A stretch of 64,000 nt of DNA from Ardenticatenales bacterium (GCA_020634575.1 JACKBM010000034.1:7684-71683), one strand, 5' to 3'; numbered from the stretch's first letter, positions 25,511 to 34,676 are shown. The notes: generated from the letters alone by a model not told the origin. A program made the numbers and translations.

Positions 25511-25864
25511 ATGCACCAGGAGTATGAATTCCAACTCCCCTGCGGTTTCTACGACGAACTCGGTCAGCTACACCAGTTCGGGCGCATGCGCCTGGCCACG
25601 GCGCTGGATGAGATGGAGTCGCTGACCAACGCCCAGCAGCAAGGCAACCTGAACCTCCTGCCGGCGCTGTTGCTCAGCCGCGTCATCACCCAGTTGGGCC
25701 CGTTTGCGGGGGTCGATGGCTACATGCTCCAACAGCTTTATGCCGCAGACGTCGCCTATCTGAGCGATTTGTATCTGCGGCTAAACAGCCCGGAGAATCT
25801 GCAACTGCAAACCACCTGCCCCCAATGCCAGGTCAGTTACCAGGTCGAGGTGATCAGCCGATGA
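25511..25864 (+). CDS. Small eCIS tail-assembly protein with CxxC
   Basis: 117 residues from ATG 25511 with an AGGAG site. The helical core (ALDEMESLTNAQQQGNLNLLPALLLSRVITQLG) resembles phage tail-assembly-chaperone-like proteins that sit after the tube gene. The C-terminal TTCPQCQVSYQVEV stretch has a CxxC that could hold half a zinc site. It overlaps the next gene at ATGA. In other eCIS loci a protein of this kind occupies the same slot; a precise function has not been demonstrated. Confidence 0.65.
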   Translation: MHQEYEFQLPCGFYDELGQLHQFGRMRLATALDEMESLTNAQQQGNLNLLPALLLSRVITQLGPFAGVDGYMLQQLYAADVAYLSDLYLRLNSPENLQLQTTCPQCQVSYQVEVISR

Positions 25865-26052
25865 GCACATGGCAGACACGCTCGTATGACGACCAGAGCT
25901 GGCGGCTGATCCATGAGGTCGACAACCAGCTGGTGGCGGCGGTGACCGCCCAGGTCTTGCGCTGGCTGCGGGCTGAACTGGAGCTGGAGCGGGAACGGCA
26001 GCCGCGAGCGGGTGAACCGGCCGGTCGGCCCACCCCAATCAGGCAGCGCTGA
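25861..26052 (+). CDS. 63-residue helical protein of the eCIS tube module
   Basis: Its ATG overlaps the previous stop (ATGA) and it ends 15 bp before the second tube gene. Its amphipathic helix LVAAVTAQVLRWLRAELELERERQ closely resembles the C-terminus of the giant protein at 26576 (LVNGLARQVYQGLQRQFELERERRG), so the two probably share a binding partner. The last residues are basic and proline-rich. No known fold is visible beyond one long helix. Confidence 0.65.
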   Translation: MSTWQTRSYDDQSWRLIHEVDNQLVAAVTAQVLRWLRAELELERERQPRAGEPAGRPTPIRQR

Positions 26053-26066
26053 GGAATGCACCGGGC

Positions 26067-26579
26067 ATGAGTAATGAGCTTCCCCTGGCAGCCGGCACCG
26101 ACCGGGAATCGCCACCGCGCTGGACTGAGGTCGGGCCCAATGCCCACATGCCCCAGCCGGCGTTTCGCTTCATCGTCCAAATCGACGGCCGTAATATCGG
26201 CGCCTTTCTGGATTGCAAGCTGCCGCCGCTCAAGTGGAAGACGCAGGAAATCAAGGAAGGCGGGCTCAACACCCACACCCATGAGCTGTTTGGGCCGCGC
26301 AAAAAGACCAAGTTGATGCTGCAGCGTGGCGTGGGCATCACCGGCGACCTGCTCGACTGGTACGCCGCCGCCCTCAGCGGTCGGATGATACGCAAGACAG
26401 TCGCCATCATCCTGCTGGACAACCAGGGCAACCAGGTCGTCACCTGGACGATCGAAGGCGCCTTTCCCATCGACTGGAAAGGGCCCAAGCTGGAAACTAA
26501 ATCAAAGGCCATCGCCATCGAAACGCTCAGCCTGAGCTGTGGCCGGATTACCGTGACCAAAGGGGACCAATATCAATGA
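26067..26579 (+). CDS. Second tail tube protein (gp19-like)
   Basis: 170 residues. FRFIVQIDGRNIGAFLDCKLPPLKW, the DLLDWYAAALSGR helix and TWTIEGAFPIDWKGP identify the inner-tube family, but the sequence is quite different from the tube protein at 24993. In Photorhabdus virulence cassettes, Pvc5-type tube paralogues act as the tube initiator at the baseplate, the likely role here. It overlaps the downstream giant protein gene by ATGATG. Confidence 0.9.
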   Translation: MSNELPLAAGTDRESPPRWTEVGPNAHMPQPAFRFIVQIDGRNIGAFLDCKLPPLKWKTQEIKEGGLNTHTHELFGPRKKTKLMLQRGVGITGDLLDWYAAALSGRMIRKTVAIILLDNQGNQVVTWTIEGAFPIDWKGPKLETKSKAIAIETLSLSCGRITVTKGDQYQ

Positions 26580-29500
26580 TGCCCCAGCCAAGCAAACATC
26601 CCGGCAGCCGCCTCATCCGCCATATCCAGCGGCGCAGCGGCACCGCCATCCTCTTTAGCGGTCAACTGCCGGCAGCCGATGAGATGCCCACGGCGGTGCC
26701 CGTCAGCCAGAGCCAGGCGGGCAACCCCGCCCAGCGCAACCAGATGCCGCTGAATGGCTTGCGGACCGTGACTACGGCAGCGCCGCACCCACATTCAACG
26801 GGAACTGGCCCGAACGTTTTGGCGCCAGCGGCCATCCAGCGGGCCGCCCTGAGCAGCCAGACGCCGGCTGCACCAACGCCGCCTCCGGCGAGCTGGTCCT
26901 CACCGCAACAGACGGCCCCAAACAATCTGGCGCAACGCAGTGGCCCCGTGCTCGCCCACAACCATGTTCCAGGCTACAGTCCAACCTTGGGCGCAGCCGG
27001 CGTTCAGCGGCAACTGCCACCGGCCGGTGCCCCCATTCTGCGCCAGCCGGCAGCAACCCCAGCCCAGGTCCCTGGCCAACTTACAACTAACGCCGCCAGC
27101 CCAGAGCCGGTTCAGCACCAGGCCGCCCCGATAATGCGCCAGGCAAGTGCTGGCAGCAGCAACGAACAGCCCCCACCCACAGCCCCACATGCAGCGGGCT
27201 TCCCGGTTCAGCGCCAGGCCGCGCCTTTATTGCGCCAGCAGGTCGACCATCCAACCGGGCTCACAGCAAGTCCAACAGACCCTGCTGCAGCCTCGGCTGG
27301 AACGGGCGCAGCTGGAGCAGGTGCGGTGCAGCGTGAGGCTGATCCAGCCAGCGCCTTTCTGGCTCATGCCGCGGCGCCCCCATCGGCACAAGCCCAGCGT
27401 CATTTGGCCGACCCCGGCAGCGTGGCACCGTCAGCCAATCTGACCAGCGCCGGCGTCAGCAGCGTCCAGCGACAGCCCCAATTAGACGCGGCAGCTCCGC
27501 TGACCCCGACTCCGGGGCGAGCCGACAATGTGGGAGCTGGCGCGGTACAGCGCGAAACTGCACTGACAGTGCCCGCGACAGCACCGGCCGGACATGCCAG
27601 CCAGAACAACAGCGACCTGCAACGCCAGCCGTCGGCACACCCGGTGGCTCAGGCGACAACAAGCGCTGGCACCGCAAACAACCTCTCTGCGGGTACGTCA
27701 ACGCAGGGTGACAACAGTGCTGTCAGCGCCACGTCAGGCCAGGCCGCCGGCGCAGCTGGATCGCTCCAGCGCGAGTTCAGCGCAGCGCCAGATTCAAGCC
27801 CAACAATGAGCGACTCGGCGCCAGACCCAGCACCAGCCAGCAGCGCGACGAGCGATCGCGGCGCTCAGCTGGCTGTGTTCCGGGCGGAGTCCAAAGAGGG
27901 AATGAGCAAGAATTGGGGCGGCATTTCCGCCGACCGCCAGTGGGAAGTGTTGCAACGGGTCAAAGCAATTGGCGAGAAATATGCCCAGCGGCGCGAAGCC
28001 GAAAAGGCGCAGGAGGCCGCCGCTGCTGAGGCCGCCCCAGCCGAACCGGAACGCCCCACCCGGCTTATGCGCCGCTCCCAGGTTATCGAGGTCGGCACCA
28101 GCAAGGGTGTGCCCAGCGGCCCGCTTGATCTGGCCACCACCCCGGTCGCCCAGCGCGAGACAGCGAACACGGCCCCCGCCAGCCCAGCGGCAACTAACAG
28201 CGCCCCAGTCCAGCACCAGCCTGAAGCAAGCGTGGAATCACCGCTTGCCCAACGCGCAGTCCAAGAAAATGACAGCGCCAGTGAAGCGACCAGCCCACAC
28301 CACGAATCCGCGCAGGCCCAGATGGCGCAACCGCCTGCCTCGACAGGCGCAGCCCAGCGCCATTCTGAGCCATCACAACAAAGTGCGGCAACGCCTGCTG
28401 CGGTGCAGCTGTCACAGCACCCGGCCACGGCAACCTATAGCCAGCCAACCGGTCAAGCGGAAGGAAGCAACGCTGTGCAGCGCCAAACGACGACCGCCGT
28501 CAGCCAACCACACAGGCAGGCAGAGGGCGGTGAGGCCGTGCAGCGCCAGCCGGGAGTTCCTTCAGCCAGCTCAAGCAGCAACCGGCCGGTGCCCAGCAAC
28601 GAGACTCTGGGACAGCCGCTCATGCAGCGCCAGGAAAGCGGGTCTGATTTTGCGCCCAGCCAGCGCCAGACTCAATCCAATGCTGAATCTGCAGCTGGCC
28701 AGCTGCCAACGAACCAGGCAGGGGTCTCCCCGGTTCAACGCCAGGCAGACACTGGACACCTTAGCCAGAATGATGGGCTGCCAGGCAGCGCCATTCAGCG
28801 ACAGGCTGAGTCGGGCGGCGCGGCCGGGCCAGCGCTTGCGTCGGCTCATGCCATTCAGCGGCAGGGCGATGACAGCCGGCTGGGAACCGTGGCAGCGTCG
28901 CCAGCCGTGCAACGAGCTGTGACGCCAGCAGCCGCTGCGAGCTCACCAGCCACGAACGGCACCAACCAGGCGGCCACGGCGCCAGTAAACGACATAAGCT
29001 CATCAGCCACACCTGGCACCAGCCATCCGGCAGCACGCCAGGCCGCCGTGTCCTCAGCGTCAGCTAATCACACAGTGGCGCGGCATCAGGCAGAAGTTGC
29101 CGGTGCGGGCGGACTTGAAGCAAGCAGTTCTACCGTAGCCACGCTAAATCGCTCCGCCCCACCTCATGAAGGCACTGGCCAGGCTGTACCGGCCGGTAAC
29201 CAGCTCCCAGTGCAGCGCGCCGCACTTGCCCCGGAAACAGCTGAAACGCAGCTGCCAACACCCGGCGCCCCTGTAGCCACATCATTGCTGGCGCCAACCA
29301 ATCCTGTCCAGCGGCAGAACGCCATGGCCAGTGGCCAGCCGCCGGTTGGCGCCGCGGCTGGCATCATTGGGCGGCACGCGCTCCAAAATGAGCCACCCGG
29401 CAGTCCAGAGGTGCCGCCACCGGGTGCGCAGAAGTCAGCCGTAGCCCGCAGCGCCGATCCAGCCGCGCTGGTCGAAGGGGTGCCCCCAGGCGGGCCGACC

Positions 29501-30613
29501 GGCTCCTCCATCCAGTTTGTACCGCCGACCCGTCCGCGGCCGGCAGCCGCCCAGCGCCAGCCTATTCAGCGCACGCCGGAACCAGCCGTCCAGCCGGCCA
29601 GCACCGACATCCCCACCGACTTTGGCCCCTTGCCGGCCGATCTGTGGCGGCACGTGGGCGTTGAGCCGCCTCAGCCCGAACCGGTGAGCAGCAGCCCATC
29701 TCAGCCTGTAGCCCAGCGCGCCCCGCTGGAAGAGGCATTGTTTGGCGATGCTGATCTGCCGCCTGAACCGGAGTTGGGCGAGATGATGCCACCGGCCGAT
29801 TTTGCCGCGCCAGCCACACCTGACCTGTCCACTGGGACCGGCATGATGACTGGCGCAGCTGTGACGGGAACCGGCCGGATAACCATCACCGAAAACGAAG
29901 ACAGCCTGCAAGCGCCCGCCCCCGTCATCCTCGAGCCGGGTGAAGGCCAGGCCGCCCTGGAGATGTTTGCCGAACAGCCTGAGCTGGAGAGCCTGGCGCC
30001 CGCCCAGAGTGGCGGCAGCGACGCCGGCATCCCGGTTTTTGCCAGTGCGGCGGAAGCGGAAAAAGTCGCCGCCAACCCGGTGCCAGTCACCCTCAGCGAC
30101 CAGGCCACCGGCGCCAGCTTCACCGTCTTCACCGATGCTGACCGGCTGGACGACCTGGGCAGCGGCGCCGAGCCGGAAAATAGCGACGGCGTCCTGGCCG
30201 TTTACGCAGATGAAGATCAGGCGGCGGAGATGTTTGCCAATCCGGTCGAGCTGTTTTGCCAGCTACCCGGCGAAAAAGGGCGCTTTCGCGTTTTTGCGGA
30301 TGCGGACCTGATCGACGATCTGCGCCTGGCCGCTGACACCCTGGAAGAAGGCGGCCTGCTCCAGGCTTTCGCCAGCGAGCGGGACGCTGCCGACAACTTC
30401 GCCGCCGTCAGCCGCATCTTGCTCAAAGATGAGAGCAGCCAGACCGTCTACTTTGGCTTTGCCGACCGGGAAGCGCTGGATGATTTTCTGAGTACGGCGG
30501 AGCAGCATGAGGCGGAACACCTGGTCAACGGGCTGGCCCGCCAGGTTTACCAGGGACTGCAACGCCAATTTGAGCTGGAACGTGAACGGCGCGGCGGGAG
30601 GTTGGGCCGATGA
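26576..30613 (+). CDS. Giant Gln-Arg-motif protein with C-terminal tandem repeats, eCIS associated
   Basis: 1345 residues and not recognised. Residues 1-420 and 500-1110 are low-complexity Ala/Pro/Gln/Ser sequence, probably disordered, punctuated by about 30 motifs of the form (V/I/A)QR(Q/E/A). An ordered insert (about 425-495) reads LAVFRAESKEGMSKNWGGI plus charged helices. The C-terminus has three 54-55-residue repeats (starting at residues 1152, 1206 and 1261) with core F(T/A)DADxLDDL, then the helix FELERERRGG shared with the 63-residue protein. It lies between tube and hub genes with overlaps at both ends, so it is probably a structural or cargo-scaffold component; a tape measure or tube-lumen filament is possible. 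Confidence 0.75.
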   Translation: MMPQPSKHPGSRLIRHIQRRSGTAILFSGQLPAADEMPTAVPVSQSQAGNPAQRNQMPLNGLRTVTTAAPHPHSTGTGPNVLAPAAIQRAALSSQTPAAPTPPPASWSSPQQTAPNNLAQRSGPVLAHNHVPGYSPTLGAAGVQRQLPPAGAPILRQPAATPAQVPGQLTTNAASPEPVQHQAAPIMRQASAGSSNEQPPPTAPHAAGFPVQRQAAPLLRQQVDHPTGLTASPTDPAAASAGTGAAGAGAVQREADPASAFLAHAAAPPSAQAQRHLADPGSVAPSANLTSAGVSSVQRQPQLDAAAPLTPTPGRADNVGAGAVQRETALTVPATAPAGHASQNNSDLQRQPSAHPVAQATTSAGTANNLSAGTSTQGDNSAVSATSGQAAGAAGSLQREFSAAPDSSPTMSDSAPDPAPASSATSDRGAQLAVFRAESKEGMSKNWGGISADRQWEVLQRVKAIGEKYAQRREAEKAQEAAAAEAAPAEPERPTRLMRRSQVIEVGTSKGVPSGPLDLATTPVAQRETANTAPASPAATNSAPVQHQPEASVESPLAQRAVQENDSASEATSPHHESAQAQMAQPPASTGAAQRHSEPSQQSAATPAAVQLSQHPATATYSQPTGQAEGSNAVQRQTTTAVSQPHRQAEGGEAVQRQPGVPSASSSSNRPVPSNETLGQPLMQRQESGSDFAPSQRQTQSNAESAAGQLPTNQAGVSPVQRQADTGHLSQNDGLPGSAIQRQAESGGAAGPALASAHAIQRQGDDSRLGTVAASPAVQRAVTPAAAASSPATNGTNQAATAPVNDISSSATPGTSHPAARQAAVSSASANHTVARHQAEVAGAGGLEASSSTVATLNRSAPPHEGTGQAVPAGNQLPVQRAALAPETAETQLPTPGAPVATSLLAPTNPVQRQNAMASGQPPVGAAAGIIGRHALQNEPPGSPEVPPPGAQKSAVARSADPAALVEGVPPGGPTGSSIQFVPPTRPRPAAAQRQPIQRTPEPAVQPASTDIPTDFGPLPADLWRHVGVEPPQPEPVSSSPSQPVAQRAPLEEALFGDADLPPEPELGEMMPPADFAAPATPDLSTGTGMMTGAAVTGTGRITITENEDSLQAPAPVILEPGEGQAALEMFAEQPELESLAPAQSGGSDAGIPVFASAAEAEKVAANPVPVTLSDQATGASFTVFTDADRLDDLGSGAEPENSDGVLAVYADEDQAAEMFANPVELFCQLPGEKGRFRVFADADLIDDLRLAADTLEEGGLLQAFASERDAADNFAAVSRILLKDESSQTVYFGFADREALDDFLSTAEQHEAEHLVNGLARQVYQGLQRQFELERERRGGRLGR

Positions 30614-31419
30614 GCACCATCCAGCAGACCCGCGGCGGCCTGGTCCCCGCTCGCATCGTGCCCGTCAATGAGAATGGCAACGCGGTCGCCGGCCGCTTTG
30701 GCTACAACTCGTACGGCGAACCCAATCTGTACGGCCCGGAGTTGATCGTCAACTGCATGTTCAACCCGGAAGAGTACACCATCAAGAAAAAGAACAAATT
30801 TGAGACTGGCGGCACCGACGCAGCCCACCGCAACGCCAAGAATTACAAACTGGAATACCAGACGGACAAGGTGGAACCGCGCACACTCACCCTGAGCGCG
30901 CTCTGGTTTGACACCAGCGAAGAGTTCCGCAGCGATGGCAGCCCCGTCGATGTGCGTACCTACACAAACCCGCTTTTTGAGTACGTGGAGCTGCAATCCA
31001 TTCGCGGCACGGTCTTTGCCAGCTATCCCGGCAACCTGAATCCGCCGCCGCTGGCCGCTTTTGAGTGGGGCAGCTTCCGCTTTCTCGGCGCCATTGATTC
31101 GGTCAAGGTCGATTTCTCCCTGTTTGCCCCGGATGGCACCCCGATCCAGGCCAAGGCAACCGTTTCCTTCAAGGAGTTTCGCCACCGAATGGCCTATCCT
31201 AACCAGAACCCCAGCAGTGGCGCGGCCATGGCTGAGCGGCATTGGCATGTGCGCGCCGGCGACCGGCTGGACCGGATCGCGGCTGAAGTGTATGGCGATG
31301 CCAGCCTGTGGCGCCTGTTGGCCCGCCACAACGGCATCCATGACCCGCTGGCGCTGACGCCAGGGCAGCAGCTCAGCCTACCGGCGCGCTGGCAACTGCG
31401 CATGGAGGCCGCGACATGA
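30610..31419 (+). CDS. CIS-tube/LysM baseplate hub protein (Pvc7-like)
   Basis: 269 residues. Residues 10-195 match the contractile injection system tube-protein domain (CMFNPEEYTIKKKNKFE, LTLSALWFDTSEEF, AFEWGSFRFLGAIDSV). Residues about 214-262 are a LysM (WHVRAGDRLDRIAAEVYGD...LALTPGQQLSLP). In related systems Pvc7/Afp7 links tube, spike and baseplate. It overlaps both neighbours by ATGA, so stoichiometric coupling is likely. Confidence 0.88.
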   Translation: MSTIQQTRGGLVPARIVPVNENGNAVAGRFGYNSYGEPNLYGPELIVNCMFNPEEYTIKKKNKFETGGTDAAHRNAKNYKLEYQTDKVEPRTLTLSALWFDTSEEFRSDGSPVDVRTYTNPLFEYVELQSIRGTVFASYPGNLNPPPLAAFEWGSFRFLGAIDSVKVDFSLFAPDGTPIQAKATVSFKEFRHRMAYPNQNPSSGAAMAERHWHVRAGDRLDRIAAEVYGDASLWRLLARHNGIHDPLALTPGQQLSLPARWQLRMEAAT

Positions 31420-32594
31420 CCTACAAAGGCGAATATTACGACGGCCACAACTTCAACATCTTTGCCGAGGAGCGCACCGACCCGGAAATCAATTTCTGGA
31501 GCGCCGATCATCTGCCGCAGGCGCTGAAAAACCGTTCCTGGGTTGGCCGGGACAAACATCATTATTGGTCGGCCCGCTGGACCAAGATTATCAACGGGCC
31601 GGGCCGCTACCGCTTTAGCTGCACGACCGATGACGGCATGCGCGTCGCCGTGGATGGCGGCTACGTCATCAATGCCTGGTGGGCCCAGGGACCTACCAAC
31701 TACAGCGCTGAGCGCTATCTCTCTTCCGGGCCGCACACCGTCGTCATCGAATTTTTCCAGGTCAAAGGTCCCTACCGGGCCTATTTCAACTTCGAACGCA
31801 TTGGCGCCCAGGATGAGAATGAGGCGCAGCAGAACTGGGAGCTGGTGAACCGGCCGGGTCCGGAGACGGCCGGTGGCCTGCAGCCCGCCCGCCTGTTTGA
31901 AGCAGACGAAGAGGGCAACCCAATTGTGGCCGGCGGCGCCTACGAGATTTTCTACTGCCAGTTCAATCCGGAAACCTATTCGATCCAGAAAGACAGCAAA
32001 TTCAATTTCACCGGCAAATTTGCCCAGAATCGCAACTACGCTTTCAACTACGAGACCAGCAAGGTGGAGCCAGGCAAACTGGCCATCAAAGAGCTCTGGT
32101 TTGATACCAGCGAGCAGACCGACCCCAGCGGGCGGCCGTTCGACGTGCGCCGTTACACCGACAAACTAATGGCCTTTGCCGAATCCGCGACGACGCATTA
32201 CGAGGGGAGTTTTTCCTCCACTACCGGAGCGATGGGGCCGCCCCCCAAGGTCGCTTTTCAATGGGGGCCGGTACTTTTCCTGGGCATCATCGAAAGCCTG
32301 ACGGTCAAATTCACCCATTTTCATAGCGACGGCACACCGTTACGGGCCAAAGCAACGCTGAACATGAAAGAGTTCCGCATGCGCAAAGCGTACCCGCGCC
32401 AGAACCCAACCAGCGGCAGTGACGAAGAACTCCATTCGATCTGGCGGGTCACGCACGGCGAACGTCTAGACACCATCGCCGCCCGGGTGTATGGCGATGC
32501 GACCTACTGGCGGCTTATCGCCCGCCACAACGCCATCCAGGATCCCCTTGATTTGGTGCCTGGTCAGCTCCTGCAACTGCCTGAGGTCCAGTGA
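31416..32594 (+). CDS. PA14 domain fused to CIS-tube/LysM hub protein
   Basis: 392 residues. Residues 1-132 are a PA14-type beta-barrel (KGEYYDGHNF, FWSADHL, YRFSCTTDDGMRVAVDGGYV, GPHTVVIEFFQ), a domain that binds carbohydrates in toxins, adhesins and glycosidases. Residues about 145-310 repeat the CIS-tube domain of the preceding gene (CQFNPETYSIQKDSKF, ELWFDTSEQTDPSG, AFQWGPVLFLG), and residues 345-392 are LysM. It is therefore a paralogue of the upstream protein that gained a probable glycan-binding head. Placed at the hub, it could act in target recognition or cell-wall contact. I know no such fusion in the classical Afp/PVC particles. Confidence 0.85.
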   Translation: MTYKGEYYDGHNFNIFAEERTDPEINFWSADHLPQALKNRSWVGRDKHHYWSARWTKIINGPGRYRFSCTTDDGMRVAVDGGYVINAWWAQGPTNYSAERYLSSGPHTVVIEFFQVKGPYRAYFNFERIGAQDENEAQQNWELVNRPGPETAGGLQPARLFEADEEGNPIVAGGAYEIFYCQFNPETYSIQKDSKFNFTGKFAQNRNYAFNYETSKVEPGKLAIKELWFDTSEQTDPSGRPFDVRRYTDKLMAFAESATTHYEGSFSSTTGAMGPPPKVAFQWGPVLFLGIIESLTVKFTHFHSDGTPLRAKATLNMKEFRMRKAYPRQNPTSGSDEELHSIWRVTHGERLDTIAARVYGDATYWRLIARHNAIQDPLDLVPGQLLQLPEVQ

Positions 32595-32599
32595 TATAG

Positions 32600-34261
32600 A
32601 TGACAGTCCAGTTTTCCAGCCCCCTCTATATCAAGATCGATGGCCAGATGGCGGACGACATCCTGATGGGTAATGTCATCCAGCTGCTGGTAGACCAGCA
32701 TTGCCAGCTACCGGACCTATTCCAGATCCGGCTGAGCGACCCGGGCTTTCATTACATCGACAGCGGCTATTTTGAGCTGGGCACTGCCGTGGAAATCGGC
32801 TCTTTTTCGGCCGACGAAGAGCCCGTGCCGCTGATTTTCGGCGAGGTGACCTCGCTTGAGCCGGAATTTACTGCCGGGACGGCCCCATTCCTGGTGGTAC
32901 GGGGCTTTGACCGTTCTCATCGGCTTTATCGCGAACTTAAGAGCCGGGCGTTTGTCAACGTCAAGGACAGCGACCTGGCCCAGCAGATCGCCAACGAGGC
33001 CGGTTTGCAGACCAACATTCAGGCCACCCGGCTCGTCTACGAGCACATTTTGCAGCACAACGAGAGTGATCTGGCCCTGCTCCAGGCCCGGGCCGCACGC
33101 ATCGGCTACCTCTGTTTTGTCTCACAACAGACGCTGCATTTTCATCCGCCGGGCCAGGGTAGCGGACAGGAGGTTGGCCTGACCTGGGGTGAAAACAACC
33201 TCGAGGTGCGGCCACGTCTGTCGGCAGCCGACCAGGTCGACGAACTCGTCGTGCGCGGCTGGGACCCGGAAAAGCAGGTGCCACTGGTTGGCCAGGCCCA
33301 GGGGCCGGAGCTGTTGCCAGCCATCGAGATGGCCGGGGCCGCCGACGAGCAGCGACACAGTTTTGGGAGCAACCGGGCGATCGTCGTCGCGGAACAGGTT
33401 CACAGCCAGGCCGAGGCTGACATTCTGGCGCGGGCGGCTTTGACGGCGCGCAGCGGCAGCTTTGTCGAGCTGAGCGGGCAGGTGTTCCGCCGGCCGGATG
33501 TCCAGGCTGGCTGCACGATAGCCCTGGCGGGGATTGGCGAGCGTTTTTCCGGCCGGTATCTCGTCTCCCAGGCCAGCCACATTTACGATGGCGCCAGCGG
33601 CCTGCAAACGGAGTTCCAGGTGCAGGGGCTGCGGCGAGGGCTGCTGGCGGACTCGCTGGCCAACGGCAGTCCAGCTGAGCAGGCCGGCGTGATGATCGCC
33701 ATCGTCACCAACAACAACGACCCCAACCAGAGCGGCCGGGTCAAGCTGAAATATCCCTGGCTGACCGACAACGCTGAGAGCTTCTGGGCCCGGGTGCTCG
33801 CACCCGGCGACGTCGCCCTGACGCCGGCGGTGGGCGAAGAGGTGCTGGTGAGTTTTGAGAATGGGGATTTGAACCGGCCGGTCGTCCTCGGCAAATTACC
33901 CCGCCCCTCAGCCGATAGTGGCGGGAGCGATGAGGGCCAGAACCCGGCCGACAGTCGTCGCTTTGTCAGCCGCGCCGGCCACCTCATCGAACTGGACGAT
34001 GGCCAGCGCAAACGCATCGCCATCGCCAGCCAGGCCGGGCACCGGCTGGAGCTGGATGACAGTGGCGGGCAGATCACCATCCAGACCAAAAACGGCCTCT
34101 CTTTCACGCTGAACGACAACGGCCGGGCGGTCACCATCAACAGCAATGGGGTCATCAAGCTGGCCGCCAGCAGCAATCTCGAACTCAGTGCCAATGGCAA
34201 CGTCAGCATTCGCGCCGGGGCGCAGCTTAGCCTACAAGGCGCCATGGTCAACATTAACTAG
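32600..34261 (+). CDS. VgrG/gp5-gp27-like spike (Pvc8-like)
   Basis: 553 residues. The N-terminal region (1-350) is the gp27-like hub fold (AVEIGSFSADEEPVPLIFGEVTSLE, GFDRSHRLYRELKSRAFVNVKDSD). Residues 360-430 form the gp5 OB-fold (MIAIVTNNNDPNQSGRVKLKYPWL, AVGEEVLVSFENGDLNRPVVLG). The rest is the triple-stranded beta-helix spike with repeated short strands (SNLELSANGNVSIRAGAQLSLQ). It punctures the target at the tip of the tube. No separate PAAR tip gene was found nearby. It lies between hub and gp25 genes. Confidence 0.93.
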   Translation: MTVQFSSPLYIKIDGQMADDILMGNVIQLLVDQHCQLPDLFQIRLSDPGFHYIDSGYFELGTAVEIGSFSADEEPVPLIFGEVTSLEPEFTAGTAPFLVVRGFDRSHRLYRELKSRAFVNVKDSDLAQQIANEAGLQTNIQATRLVYEHILQHNESDLALLQARAARIGYLCFVSQQTLHFHPPGQGSGQEVGLTWGENNLEVRPRLSAADQVDELVVRGWDPEKQVPLVGQAQGPELLPAIEMAGAADEQRHSFGSNRAIVVAEQVHSQAEADILARAALTARSGSFVELSGQVFRRPDVQAGCTIALAGIGERFSGRYLVSQASHIYDGASGLQTEFQVQGLRRGLLADSLANGSPAEQAGVMIAIVTNNNDPNQSGRVKLKYPWLTDNAESFWARVLAPGDVALTPAVGEEVLVSFENGDLNRPVVLGKLPRPSADSGGSDEGQNPADSRRFVSRAGHLIELDDGQRKRIAIASQAGHRLELDDSGGQITIQTKNGLSFTLNDNGRAVTINSNGVIKLAASSNLELSANGNVSIRAGAQLSLQGAMVNIN

Positions 34262-34272
34262 AGGTATTTTCG

Positions 34273-34671
34273 ATGGCACACAGCATTGTCGGACGCGGAC
34301 TCACCTTCCCCCTGGGCATCAACAGCCAGGGCGGTTTTGCCCTGACCTCGTTTCGCAGCGAGCTGGAGCAGGCGATCGCCATCATCCTGGCGACGACGCC
34401 GGGGGAGCGGGTGATGCGGCCACGCTTCGGTTCGCGGCTCAATGAGCTGCTGTACGAACCCAACAATTCGCGCACCGCGGCTCTGGCCGAACAATACGTC
34501 GAAGACGCGCTGGCGATGTGGGAACCGCGCATTCGGGTGATCGGCGTGACGGCCACGCCTGACCCACGGGATGAGAGCATCCTGCGCCTGGCCATCGAAT
34601 ACGAAACCAAGGGAACGCTGGACCGGCGCAGCCTGGTCTACCCCTTTTACACGATTCCCGAGAACGAATAA
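34273..34671 (+). CDS. gp25-like baseplate wedge (Pvc9-like)
   Basis: 132 residues, ribosome binding site GAGG. The family pattern is complete: FPLGINSQGGFALTSFRSELEQAIAIILATTPGERVMRPRFGSRL, the EPR-like NELLYEPN, and the C-terminal LRLAIEYE strand. GPW/gp25 proteins form the inner baseplate and nucleate sheath assembly. It is followed by an 88-bp repeat-bearing gap and then the baseplate J gene. Confidence 0.95.
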   Translation: MAHSIVGRGLTFPLGINSQGGFALTSFRSELEQAIAIILATTPGERVMRPRFGSRLNELLYEPNNSRTAALAEQYVEDALAMWEPRIRVIGVTATPDPRDESILRLAIEYETKGTLDRRSLVYPFYTIPENE

Positions 34672-34676
34672 GAGGC

